Assembly: GCA_947090765.1 (NCBI GenBank)
Contig: OX352322.1
Location: 1,073,501-1,137,500 of the forward strand
Reading direction: 5' to 3'
Origin: Pseudomonas sp. MM223
Lineage (GTDB): Bacteria; Pseudomonadota; Gammaproteobacteria; Pseudomonadales; Pseudomonadaceae
DNA: 64,000 nucleotides
The stretch's first letter is position 1; every line of letters starts with the position of its first letter. Position numbers and translations under genes: made by a program. Positions 39,709 to 48,210 of this stretch are shown here, in pieces. The notes below the pieces were generated by a model. That model was not told the DNA's origin. It ran no database searches and saw only the letters and a list, made by a program, of their open reading frames with translations.

Positions 39709-40868
39709 GGCTGGCTCCGGCGGTCAGCCATTTCCGACGCTGCGGGGGCGTCGGGGGTGATTTCTACCCGTGAGCCCGGCTTGAGCCGCGACTGGCCGTC
39801 GAGCACCAGGCGCTCGCCTGGCTTGACCCCGGCAATGATGTTCAGCCCGCTGTCCTGGTACAGCACCTTGACCGGCACGCTGGTGACCTTGTCGCCGTCC
39901 AGGCGATAGACGAAGTGCCCGTCGACGCCGCGTTGCACCACGGGCGGCGGTACCACCAGGGCGTTTTCCTCCACGGCGGTGCGCAGGCGAATGGTGACCA
40001 GTTGGCCAGGCCACAGGTGGCCGTCCTTGTTGTCGAATTCGGCTTTTACCCGCACGGTCCCTGTGGTGGCAGAAACCTGGTTGTCGATCAGCGCCAGGTG
40101 GCCCTCACCCAGCAGGCTACGTTCGCCGTCGGCGTCCATGTAGGCCTGCACCAGCGCCGGGGTGGTCGCCTTGAGCAGGCTTTGCAGGGTTGGCAGCATC
40201 TGCTGCGGCAGGGAGAACTCGACGGCGATCGGGTCGATCTGGGTAACGCTGAACAGGCCTTGGGTATCGGTGGTGCGTACCAGGTTGCCAGGGTCGACAT
40301 TGCGGATGCCGACGCGCCCGGTGACTGGCGAACGGATCTGCGTGTAGGAAAGCTGCACTTCGGCATTGGCGATGGCGGCCTGGTTGCCCTTGACCGTGGC
40401 CTGCAACTGGTTGACCAGCGCCTGTTGCTGGTCGAGGGTTTGCTTCGATACGCCGTCATCGCTGCTGAGCAGGCGGTAGCGCTTGAGGTCGACGCCGGCC
40501 ACCTGGATCTGTGCCTGGCTCTGGCCGAGCTGAGCGCGGGCCTGGTCGAGGCTGGCGCGGATGCTGCGGTCGTCGAGGGTGGCGAGCAGGTCGCCTTCCT
40601 TGACCCATTGGCCTTCCTTGACCAGCACTTGCGTGAGTATCCCCTCGACTTGTGGCCGCACCTCGACGCTGTGCAGCGACAGCACCGAGCCGATGGCGCT
40701 GGCATAGCGTGGCACGTCCTGCTGGGCGACGCTGACCACGCGCACCGGCACGGCGGTTTGCGCGCGGGCGGCCGGTGCTGGTTGGCGCTGGCTGAACCAG
40801 ATGCCTGCTACTACCAGGGCCAGGAGCGCCAGGGCGGCGAGGATGACAGAGCGGGACGGACGTCGCAT
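39705..40868 (-). CDS. RND efflux periplasmic adaptor (MdtA-like)
   Basis: From the ATG at 40868 the adaptor has 387 residues. It has an N-terminal membrane anchor (SVILAALALLALVVAGIWF), then a lipoyl/hairpin/beta-barrel order with SVEVRPQVEGILTQVLVKEG, RSPVTGRVGIRNVDPGNLV and ALVVPPPVVQRGVDGHFV. A GTG 12 bases upstream is an alternative start. No outer-membrane factor gene follows, so the pump presumably shares a TolC/OprM-type channel encoded elsewhere. Confidence 0.92.
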   Translation of the reverse strand: MRRPSRSVILAALALLALVVAGIWFSQRQPAPAARAQTAVPVRVVSVAQQDVPRYASAIGSVLSLHSVEVRPQVEGILTQVLVKEGQWVKEGDLLATLDDRSIRASLDQARAQLGQSQAQIQVAGVDLKRYRLLSSDDGVSKQTLDQQQALVNQLQATVKGNQAAIANAEVQLSYTQIRSPVTGRVGIRNVDPGNLVRTTDTQGLFSVTQIDPIAVEFSLPQQMLPTLQSLLKATTPALVQAYMDADGERSLLGEGHLALIDNQVSATTGTVRVKAEFDNKDGHLWPGQLVTIRLRTAVEENALVVPPPVVQRGVDGHFVYRLDGDKVTSVPVKVLYQDSGLNIIAGVKPGERLVLDGQSRLKPGSRVEITPDAPAASEMADRRSQP

Positions 40869-40980
40869 CGGTGCGGGCACCTTGGCAGAAGGGAGGGAAA
40901 CGGTTGTCTGTACTCAATCTTATAGCCCCCGAACCGGGTCGGCAGCGTGACCGCTGGCTGACAGCCGTGTCAGTTTCGCT

Positions 40981-41075
40981 GGCCCTATCGCCGGCAAGCC
41001 AGCTCCCACACGTACTGCACAGCCCTTTGGATGGGTGCATGACCTGTGGGAGCCTGGCTTGCCGGCGATAGGGCC
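40981..41075. repeat. Paired palindromic repeat, second REP class
   Basis: The arms GGCCCTATCGCCGGCAAGCC.. and their complement (one extra C in the right arm) flank a short centre. Same class as 29798-29890. Confidence 0.87.
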
Positions 41076-41087
41076 GGTACTGCCTAC

Positions 41088-41822
41088 CTAGAAACCGATG
41101 AAGGCGTAATACACCGGGGTTTCGTTGGTGGTGCGCAAACCAAGCCCCTTCAAGCTGGCGACCAGCGCTTCATCCTGCACATGCAAGGTCCACTGCGCCC
41201 CATCATTCTCCGGCACCTGCGCCAGCGCCGTGGCAAACGCGCCCATGTCCGGCAGGTAGGCAGTAAACCCGTTGCCCTTGAGCGCACTGGTGGTCATGCC
41301 CAGCGCCTGGCACACCGCTACCTTGGCGGCGATGTCATCGCGGTCGGCCTGGCGCGACGCCTGCACCAGCGCTTCCAGCTCCGCGTCGACCAGTTGCGTG
41401 CCGTGAATCAGTTCCGGCCCCTGCTGCCAGGCTTCCGGCGGGCAGTCCTTGTTGTCCGGGCGCAGCGGAATGTGCGGGTTGATTTCCACGGGGTAGATGC
41501 GACAGACCAGCGGGCGTTGGTCGTAGATGGTGCACAGGTCGTTGGCGTCGAGGTTGCGGCAGCGCCCAGGGGTGAACGCGGCAAAGGTCACCGACACGCG
41601 TGCTTCGCCGTCGCCGCAGTGCACGGGATGGGAGCGGCGTAGCACATGCTCGCGCTGATCAGCCGGCATGCCGGGGCCATCGATGACGAACGCCTCGATC
41701 AGCACCACCACCTGGCCGGCATCGTCCGCCCAGCGTCGCGCTTCATCAAGGGTCAACGGCACATGGTGCCCGGTGCAGCACTTGCCGCAGCCGGTACAGC
41801 CGAATCGCAAGCTGTCGGTCAC
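41088..41822 (-). CDS. YkgJ-family cysteine cluster protein
   Basis: From a GTG at 41822, whose ribosome site GGAAG lies just upstream, the product has 244 residues. The N-terminal FGCTGCGKCCTGHH and later CRNLDANDLCTIYDQRPLVCRIYP give the Cys spacing of the YkgJ/UPF0153 group, thought to bind an Fe-S cluster or zinc. Function is unknown. The start overlaps the stop of the preceding exported protein gene (GTGA). Confidence 0.85.
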   Translation of the reverse strand: MTDSLRFGCTGCGKCCTGHHVPLTLDEARRWADDAGQVVVLIEAFVIDGPGMPADQREHVLRRSHPVHCGDGEARVSVTFAAFTPGRCRNLDANDLCTIYDQRPLVCRIYPVEINPHIPLRPDNKDCPPEAWQQGPELIHGTQLVDAELEALVQASRQADRDDIAAKVAVCQALGMTTSALKGNGFTAYLPDMGAFATALAQVPENDGAQWTLHVQDEALVASLKGLGLRTTNETPVYYAFIGF

Positions 41823-42130
41823 TTGGCTTCCGGGCTCCACTCGCTGACAAAGGCACGCTGGTGCTGGCGGTCGTACAGGCACAACTCGGTGCCGGTGCGT
41901 TGCTGTATGTGCTTCTGTGGGTAAACGCCTTCGATCAGCAGGGCGCTCATGCCCACCTGGTCATCGAACTCGGCGGGCTTGCCGCGGGCGTGGGCGTCCT
42001 TGAACTGGCTGGCGGCCAGGCAGGCCTTGAGCATCTGCTGGCGCTGCTCGTTCCAGGCCTGGCTGCTGGAGGCCTGGGCAACACCGCTGAAGAGGGCGCA
42101 GCTGATCAGGATGGAGCTGAAAAACTTCAT
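41819..42130 (-). CDS. Small exported protein of unknown function
   Basis: From the ATG at 42130 the product has 103 residues with a signal peptide (MKFFSSILISCALFSGVAQA, cleavage after AQA). The mature part has two Cys (LKACLAAS, ELCLYD) that could form a disulfide in the periplasm. It is translationally coupled to the YkgJ-family gene. I recognise no named family. Confidence 0.72.
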   Translation of the reverse strand: MKFFSSILISCALFSGVAQASSSQAWNEQRQQMLKACLAASQFKDAHARGKPAEFDDQVGMSALLIEGVYPQKHIQQRTGTELCLYDRQHQRAFVSEWSPEAK

Positions 42131-42177
42131 ACGCGATTCCGGCAGTTTTCTCACGAGGGGCGCGAATTATGCCCGGC

Positions 42178-43119
42178 TCACCCCCGGCGGCAAACCGGGG
42201 AGTTTGTCTCGGAATATATCAGTGCTCGGCGAACACCACGGTACGTGCCGCCACCACCAGACAATCGGTCAGGCTCGGGTGAGGAGAACTTGGTGAGAAT
42301 GGCATTGGCCCCGGCCAGTGTTGCCTTCTCGCTGCTCATGGCGCTGTCCAGCGAAGTGTGCAGCAGCACGTACAGGTGCTGGAAGTCGGGTGTTTCGCGC
42401 AGGGTGCGGGTGAAGGCGTAGCCGTCCATTTCGCTCATTTCGATGTCGGAGACGATGATGTTGATCTCCTGCGGCGTGCCCTGCAGTTCCAGCAACACGT
42501 TGATGGCGTCTTTGGCGCTGCGTGCGGTGTGGCATTCGATGCCCAGGTTGCGCAGGGTGTGCACCGACTGCTGCAGGGCCACCTGGCTGTCGTCCACCAC
42601 CAGGATATTGGCGGCGGCCAGCAGGCTGGCGTCCTCTTCGCTCAAGGTGCCGTGAGGCGGCTCGGCCAGCGGTGGGGCAATGGAGTGGATGACTTTTTCG
42701 ATGTCCAGCACCTGCACCAGGGTGTTGTCGACCCGGGTAACGCCAGTGATGAACGAGCGGTTGCCCGAAGCAAAGGGTGGCGGTTTGATGTCGGTGCTCA
42801 GGCAGTGCACGATGCGGCTGACCGCCTGCACATGCAGGCCCTGGCGCGAGCGGCTGATCTCGGTGACGATCAGGCAGCCGCCGTCCGGGTCGGCCAGTGG
42901 CCGTTCGCCAATGGCCCGTGACAGGTCGATGACCGACAGCGAATGGCCGCGCAGAGTCGCCACACCTTTCACGTTGGGGTGCGATTCCGGCAGCTTGGTC
43001 AGCGGCGGGCAGGGGATGATTTCGCTGACCTTGAGCAGGTTGATTGCCATCAACTTGCCGCTGCGCAGGGTGAACAGCAGCAGGGACAACGAGTCCGCGC
43101 GGGCATTGTGCGTGGCCAT
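42178..43119 (-). CDS. cheV: Chemotaxis coupling protein CheV, C-terminus frameshifted
   Basis: The frame gives 313 residues: a CheW-like domain (about 10-155) followed by a receiver domain (about 170-300) with DD at 176-177, the phosphoacceptor Asp225 in IIVSDIEMSEMDG and Lys277 in ILTKFSS. After Glu282 the sequence turns into atypical PDRLSGGGG. Removing one base of the GG at 42272-42273 restores a typical tail (ELTDCLVVAARTVVFAEH) and a stop at 42219, for 299 residues. Only the last receiver helix is affected. CheV couples receptors to CheA in the chemotaxis arrays. Confidence 0.88.
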   Translation of the reverse strand: MATHNARADSLSLLLFTLRSGKLMAINLLKVSEIIPCPPLTKLPESHPNVKGVATLRGHSLSVIDLSRAIGERPLADPDGGCLIVTEISRSRQGLHVQAVSRIVHCLSTDIKPPPFASGNRSFITGVTRVDNTLVQVLDIEKVIHSIAPPLAEPPHGTLSEEDASLLAAANILVVDDSQVALQQSVHTLRNLGIECHTARSAKDAINVLLELQGTPQEINIIVSDIEMSEMDGYAFTRTLRETPDFQHLYVLLHTSLDSAMSSEKATLAGANAILTKFSSPEPDRLSGGGGTYRGVRRALIYSETNSPVCRRG

Positions 43120-43220
43120 GGTGACCTTCGGTGGGGAACAGGGGATAACCGGTTATCGGCCTGTTCAGGCTGGGCTTTAGCCTTCAAGCGCTGTCGCATT
43201 CCGAGAAGGCAACGCGGACC

Positions 43221-43339
43221 CTGTAGGAGCGGCCTTGTGTCGCGAAAGGGCTGCAAAGCAGCCCCGGGGTTTCAGCATAAATGCACAAATTGCCGGGGCT
43301 GCTTTGCAGCCCTTTCGCGACACAAGGCCGCTCCTACAG
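43221..43339. repeat. Paired REP element
   Basis: Long inverted repeat with arms CTGTAGGAGCGGCCTTGTGT.. extending about 50 bases and including an internal GGGCTGC-AAA-GCAGCCC hairpin on each side. It sits between cheV and the end of the secretion operon and may end that transcript. Confidence 0.9.
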
Positions 43340-43364
43340 GGGTAGCGCTTGGCAGCAGTGTGGG

Positions 43365-44549
43365 TCAGCGTTCGCGCAGCGCCTCCCTGGCCCGGTTCAG
43401 CGGCTTGATCAGGTAATCGAGGATGGTTTTCTCCCCGGTGCGGATATCCACCGTGGCAATCATCCCCGGCACGATCGCAAAGTGCTTGCCGGCCTTGTTC
43501 TGCAAGCTGTCCTGTTCGGTGCGGATGAACACCCGGTAGTAGTAGATCTCCGGCTTCACTTCATCTTGCAGGGTGTCTGGCGAAATACCCACTACCTTGC
43601 CTTCCAGCCCGCCATACACCGAGTAGTCATAGGCACTGATCTTGACCTTGGCCGGCTGGTCCGGGTGGATGAAGGCGATATCGCGCGGCGCGATGCGGGT
43701 TTCGATCAGCAGGCGTTCGTCCATCGGCACGATCTTCATCACCTGCCCGCCGGGCTGCACCACACCGCCCAAGGTGTTGACCTCGATGTCCTTGACGATG
43801 CCGCGCACCGGTGAGCGCAGGGTCAGGCGGGTAAGCGAGTCGCTGCGCCCGCGGATCACTTCCGACAGGCTGTCGGCCTCGGCGCTGGCTTTGGCCAGTT
43901 CTTCCCGGGCACGCACCAGGTAGTCGGAGCGCGCTTCGTTGGCCTTTAGTTCCAGCTCGGAGCGCTGGCGGTTCAGGCGGATCACTTCGACCCGGCTGGA
44001 GGCGCCCATTTTTGCCAGGTTTTCGGTGATCTTCAGCTCGCTGCGCACCAGTTGCAGCGAGTCCTGGATGCCCGCCAGGGTCTGCTCCAGGCCACGGCGG
44101 CGGGTCTGGTACAACGCGGTTTCGGCGTCGATCAGGTCGGGAGAGTCGCGCAGGCTGTCCGGGAAGGCCAGCGGTTTGCCGGTCACCTCTGCCTGCAAAC
44201 GGGCCTGGCTGGCCTTGGCAGCGCGGTACTTGGCTTCGCTTTCGCCGACGCTGGAGGAGGTTTTGGTCGGGTCGAGCTGGGCCAGCACCTGCCCGCGCTC
44301 GACCAAGTCGCCCTCGGCCACGCTCATCTGCGCGACAATGCCGCCCTCGAACGACTGGATCACCTGCTCGCGCGAACTGGGGATTACCTTGCCGGTGCCG
44401 GTGGACACTTCGGTCACCTCGAACCAGGCAGCCCAGGCCAGGAACGCGGCCAGCATCAAGGCGCAAAGGGTGATGATGCGGCCGGCGCGGAACACCGCCT
44501 GGTCGTCCTGCCCATCCAGGTAGGAAGCCGGGAGTTCATGGTTGCTCAT
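43365..44549 (-). CDS. Type I secretion membrane-fusion protein (HlyD family)
   Basis: This 394-residue adaptor has an inner-membrane anchor (about 25-42, ITLCALMLAAFLAWAAWF), the HlyD opening STGTGKVIPSSREQVIQSFEGG, a long coiled-coil hairpin (about 100-250) and the C-terminal beta domain (RSPVRGIVKDIEVNTLGGVV, KVKISAYDYSVYGGLEGKVV). It is the last gene after lapF, TolC and ABC, all overlapping by 4 bases. In P. putida the matching genes next to lapF are considered the dedicated LapF exporter. Confidence 0.93.
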   Translation of the reverse strand: MSNHELPASYLDGQDDQAVFRAGRIITLCALMLAAFLAWAAWFEVTEVSTGTGKVIPSSREQVIQSFEGGIVAQMSVAEGDLVERGQVLAQLDPTKTSSSVGESEAKYRAAKASQARLQAEVTGKPLAFPDSLRDSPDLIDAETALYQTRRRGLEQTLAGIQDSLQLVRSELKITENLAKMGASSRVEVIRLNRQRSELELKANEARSDYLVRAREELAKASAEADSLSEVIRGRSDSLTRLTLRSPVRGIVKDIEVNTLGGVVQPGGQVMKIVPMDERLLIETRIAPRDIAFIHPDQPAKVKISAYDYSVYGGLEGKVVGISPDTLQDEVKPEIYYYRVFIRTEQDSLQNKAGKHFAIVPGMIATVDIRTGEKTILDYLIKPLNRAREALRER

Positions 44550-46714
44550 GCCTGGGCTCCTTGCAGTTTGGCCAGCGCGGCATCGCGGGTGTCATCGATG
44601 ACGATGCGCCCGCCGTCCAGCACCAGAATGCGATCGACCCGTTGCAGCACGCTCAGGCGGTGGGTGGCGATCACCAAGGTGCGGCCTTGGCAGAAGCGGT
44701 CAAGGTTATCCAGCAGCTTGCGCTCGGTCATGTCGTCCAGCGACGCGGTCGGCTCGTCCAGCAGCAGCACTTGCGGCTGGCGTACCAGCAGGCGCGACAG
44801 CACCAGGGCCTGGCGCTGGCCGCCAGACAAGCCCAGGCCGCCTTCCAGAATCAGGTGGTCCATGCCCTTGGGCAGGCGGCGGACAAAGTCCAGCGCGCCC
44901 GTGGCGGCCAGCGCAGCCACCAGTTCCTGGTCGCTGGCTTGGCCGGCGCCGAGGGTGAGGTTTTCCCGCAGGGTGCCGTGGAACAACCGTGCGTATTGCG
45001 GCAGCAGGCCCACGTCACGGCGCAGGTCGGCTGGGTCGAGATGGGCCAGGGCGATGCCGTCCAGGCTGACCTCGCCTTGCACCAGGTCCATGGCCCCCCC
45101 CAGGGCTTGCAGCAGGGTCGATTTGCCGGCACCGTTGCGCCCAAGCACGGCTATGCGCTCGCCCGGCTGGATATCCAGCTGGCCGATGTTCAGCACTGGC
45201 GGGGATTCTTCGCTGTAGCGGAAGTTGGCCTGGCGCAGGCGGTACTCGCCGCGAATGGCCGGCAGGTGCACGCGGGCTTCGCCTTCGGGGTGGTCGACCG
45301 GTGACTGCATCAGCTTGTCCAGCCCTTGCAGGGCCACTTTGGCCTGCTGCCAGCGGGTCAGCACATGGGTCAGTTGCGCCAGTGGCGCCATCATCCGCGA
45401 CGACAGCATCGACGCCGCCACCAGGCTACCGGTGGTGAGGTCGCCGGCAATGACCATGGGTGCGCCGACCACGATGACCACGGCAAATACTGCGCCCTGC
45501 ACGTTCTGAGTCCAGGTCACCAGGCCGTTGGTGAGGGTACGCAGGCGCAGGTTGGTGTGGGCGCAGGCAGCGTTGTACTGGTTCCACTGTCGCTCGAAGC
45601 GTGCCTCGGCCTGCAGTGCCTTGATCTCGTCCAGGCCCTGGATGCTTTCTACCAGCATGGCGTTGCGCAGCGCCGACTCGCGCATGGAGGCATTGGCCAA
45701 CCGCGCCAGGCGCCGCTGTGCCAGCACCCCGGGCACTACCATGGCCAGCAGCGCGGCCAGCGGGATGAACACCAGCACGCCGCCGATCAGCCAGAACACG
45801 AACAGGAACAGCAGGAAGAACGGCAGGTCGGCCAAGGCTGTGGCGGTACTGGAGGTGATCAGGTCGCGGATCGATTCCAGCTCGCGCAGTTGCGAGATGA
45901 ACGACCCGGTGGACTTCGGCCTTACCGAGTTACGCAGGCGCAAGGCATGCCCGTAGACCAGGTCGCTTACCCGCAGGTCGGCGCGTTTGCCGAGCAGGTC
46001 GGTCACCTTCAGCCGCAGCAGGCGCATGCTGAAGTCGAACACCAGCGCCAGCACTACACCACCGAACAACACGTACAGGGTTGGCAGCGATTCGGCCGGT
46101 ATCACCCGGTCGTACACCTGCATCGAAAACAGTACCCCCGCGAGGGCCAATACGTTGGCCACCAGCGAGGCGACCATGACCTGCCCATAGGGACGCAGGT
46201 CGCGCAGGACGATGCGGGCGAACCAGTGGCGGTCGTAGGGCGCGGTGTAGTCATCGGTGCGCACATCGCGCAGCGGCCGTGCCGGGCGCAGCAGCGCGAC
46301 GCGATTGATGCGGCCCTTGAGGCTGTCGCGGGGCAGGCGTGAAGTCAGGCCTTGGTCACCGGCGAACACCACCGCCAGGTCGTCTTCTTCGGTGACCGAC
46401 TCAACCACCGCCAGCTGGCCATCATCCAGTTCCAGCACCAGCGGTGTGCGCCACTGCCGCAAGCCCTTGGCATCGAAGCGCACGAAGCGCAGGGCCAGGC
46501 CGGCCTGGCGCGCCATGTGGCGAAGGATCTCGTCCAGCGGGCGGGCATCCTCGACGGCAGCCAGGCGAATACGTTGCGGCGACACGTCCAGGCGGTAGTG
46601 GTGCGCTACCTGCAGCATCACCTCCAGCCACGGCCCGAGATCTGGCCGGTGAACCTCTTCGGGTGCGGCAGCGGGCGCCTGGTTGGGCAGGGTCACATTG
46701 ATCGAATCGCTCAT
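44546..46714 (-). CDS. Type I secretion ABC ATPase with C39-like domain
   Basis: This 722-residue exporter has an N-terminal peptidase-C39-like domain (about 20-150) that lacks the catalytic Cys, as in adhesin exporters that do not cleave a leader. A six-helix membrane domain (about 175-440) follows, then an ATPase with Walker A GRNGAGKST near 528, signature LSGGQRQ near 630 and Walker B VLLLDEPTASLDD near 650. It resembles LapB/RtxB-type transporters and would export the upstream adhesin. Confidence 0.94.
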   Translation of the reverse strand: MSDSINVTLPNQAPAAAPEEVHRPDLGPWLEVMLQVAHHYRLDVSPQRIRLAAVEDARPLDEILRHMARQAGLALRFVRFDAKGLRQWRTPLVLELDDGQLAVVESVTEEDDLAVVFAGDQGLTSRLPRDSLKGRINRVALLRPARPLRDVRTDDYTAPYDRHWFARIVLRDLRPYGQVMVASLVANVLALAGVLFSMQVYDRVIPAESLPTLYVLFGGVVLALVFDFSMRLLRLKVTDLLGKRADLRVSDLVYGHALRLRNSVRPKSTGSFISQLRELESIRDLITSSTATALADLPFFLLFLFVFWLIGGVLVFIPLAALLAMVVPGVLAQRRLARLANASMRESALRNAMLVESIQGLDEIKALQAEARFERQWNQYNAACAHTNLRLRTLTNGLVTWTQNVQGAVFAVVIVVGAPMVIAGDLTTGSLVAASMLSSRMMAPLAQLTHVLTRWQQAKVALQGLDKLMQSPVDHPEGEARVHLPAIRGEYRLRQANFRYSEESPPVLNIGQLDIQPGERIAVLGRNGAGKSTLLQALGGAMDLVQGEVSLDGIALAHLDPADLRRDVGLLPQYARLFHGTLRENLTLGAGQASDQELVAALAATGALDFVRRLPKGMDHLILEGGLGLSGGQRQALVLSRLLVRQPQVLLLDEPTASLDDMTERKLLDNLDRFCQGRTLVIATHRLSVLQRVDRILVLDGGRIVIDDTRDAALAKLQGAQA

Positions 46715-48147
46715 GGCTGGATCTCCACACCTTGCAGGTTACGCCCCTCAAGGCCAAAGGCCGTGCGCAGGGCGCCGGTGTTGTACAGGCAGTCGACATC
46801 CAGGCGCAGCAGATCGGAACGGGTGCCGGCAAGTTCAAAGCGTGACTGGTAGATTTCCTGCTCGGCGTTGAGCAGGTCGAGCAGTGGCCGCGTGCCCAGG
46901 TCCAGGTATTGCCTGCCGTACAGCATGCGCGCCTCCTGGATGCTGACCTGGCGTGCCTCCAGCGACGTCAGCCGGCGGCCCAGCCCGGAGGTTTGCGCCA
47001 TGGCCTCGGCCAGGCCACGACGGGCTTGCAGGCGTGCCGCGTCTTCGGCAGAGTCGGCGGCCGTCAGCGCATGGCCGGCAGCGCGGGTACGGGCGCTGAT
47101 GGCGCCGCCCTGGTAGATCGGTACCTCGACGTTCAGGTAGATACCCGCCTGGGTGCGGTCCAGGCGGGCGTTGTCGCGGTTGTAGTCGTCGTCCAGGTAG
47201 TGGTTGATTTGCGGTTGCAACGACACGGTCGGGTAGGCCTCGGCCTTGGCCTGCGCCAGTTCTGCCTGGCCTTGGGCGCGCTGGGCCAGGGCCATCAGCA
47301 CGGCCGGCAGGCGGTCATCGCCTTGCGCGGGGCGCTTGCAGGCCTGGTTCAGCGCTGCTGGCGAATCCTCGGCCAGCGCCGGTGGGGTAATGCGCCCCAT
47401 CAGTGCCGCCAGGGTCGAACGCCAACGTTCATACTGCGACTGGTATTCCTCAAGCGTTGCACGGGCGCTTTCCACGCGCGACTCAGCCTGCACCACGTCG
47501 GAGCGGGTGCTGGCGCCCATGTCGCTGCGTTGGCGGGCCATGCCGGCGATGTCGCCCACCCCGCGGATCTGGTCGCGGGCAATGGTCATCAATTGCTCGT
47601 AGCGGCGGGTTTCGATCCAGGCGTAGGCCGTGTCGCGCGCCAGCTCGTCGACCACCAGCAGGACGTTGGCCTGGGCGCGGGCGGCGGCGGCCTGGGCCGC
47701 GCTGACAGCGCTGTCGACCTTGCCGAAGTCGTAAAGCATCTGTTTAAGCGAGAGGTTCACGGCCTGGCTGTTGCGGTCACCGCCGTAGCCGGTGTCGTAA
47801 CCGGTGCGCAAACCGCCGGAAATCTGTGGGTAATACCCGGCGCGGGCGACGTTGATGCCTTCGCCCTGCTTGTAGAGGTTGCCGATGGCTTCGGCGATGC
47901 TGGGGTGCCATTGCGCCGCCTGCAGCACGGCGTCGGTCAGCCCCAGGCGCTCGCCACTGGCGACCGGGGCCATGCCGGTGGGCGGGCGTGCGGGCACCGC
48001 TTCGGGCGCATCGCGTAGCAGCGATGGCCCGATCTGGCGCAGTTGGGGGTCTATATCATCGGCTGCCTGGGCAACCGGGTGGAAGTTCAGGGCCAGGAGC
48101 CCGAAGGCTCCCAGCAACAGCGGTGACAGCGGACTGCTTCGCTTCAC
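46711..48147 (-). CDS. TolC-family outer-membrane channel of type I secretion
   Basis: This 478-residue protein has a signal peptide (LLGAFGLLALNFHPVAQA) and two OEP repeats. The typical opening GLTDAVLQAAQWHPSIAEAIGNL is present, with long helices (DVVQAESRVESARATLEEYQ) and LDLGTRPLLDLLNAEQEIYQ near the end. It forms the outer-membrane duct for the adhesin exporter. It starts 63 bases downstream of lapF with a stem-loop in between. Confidence 0.92.
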   Translation of the reverse strand: MKRSSPLSPLLLGAFGLLALNFHPVAQAADDIDPQLRQIGPSLLRDAPEAVPARPPTGMAPVASGERLGLTDAVLQAAQWHPSIAEAIGNLYKQGEGINVARAGYYPQISGGLRTGYDTGYGGDRNSQAVNLSLKQMLYDFGKVDSAVSAAQAAAARAQANVLLVVDELARDTAYAWIETRRYEQLMTIARDQIRGVGDIAGMARQRSDMGASTRSDVVQAESRVESARATLEEYQSQYERWRSTLAALMGRITPPALAEDSPAALNQACKRPAQGDDRLPAVLMALAQRAQGQAELAQAKAEAYPTVSLQPQINHYLDDDYNRDNARLDRTQAGIYLNVEVPIYQGGAISARTRAAGHALTAADSAEDAARLQARRGLAEAMAQTSGLGRRLTSLEARQVSIQEARMLYGRQYLDLGTRPLLDLLNAEQEIYQSRFELAGTRSDLLRLDVDCLYNTGALRTAFGLEGRNLQGVEIQP

Positions 48148-48175
48148 ATAGTTCCCTTACTGCTGGTCGTCCATG

Positions 48176-48197
48176 CCGCCGGGCATGTGCCCGGCGG
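48176..48197 (-). terminator. Strong stem-loop between lapF and the exporter genes
   Basis: A perfect 10-bp GC-rich inverted repeat (CCGCCGGGCA-TG-TGCCCGGCGG) lies 13 bases after the lapF stop. It has no T tract, so it may act as an attenuator or an mRNA-stabilising hairpin that lowers exporter expression relative to the adhesin. Confidence 0.55.
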
Positions 48198-48210
48198 GTT
48201 TGCAGCGGCC

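Noticed and set aside
42182..42200. Hairpin CCCCGG..CCGGGG after cheV as a terminator
   Set aside because: The loop is long and no T tract follows on the minus strand, so support is too weak.
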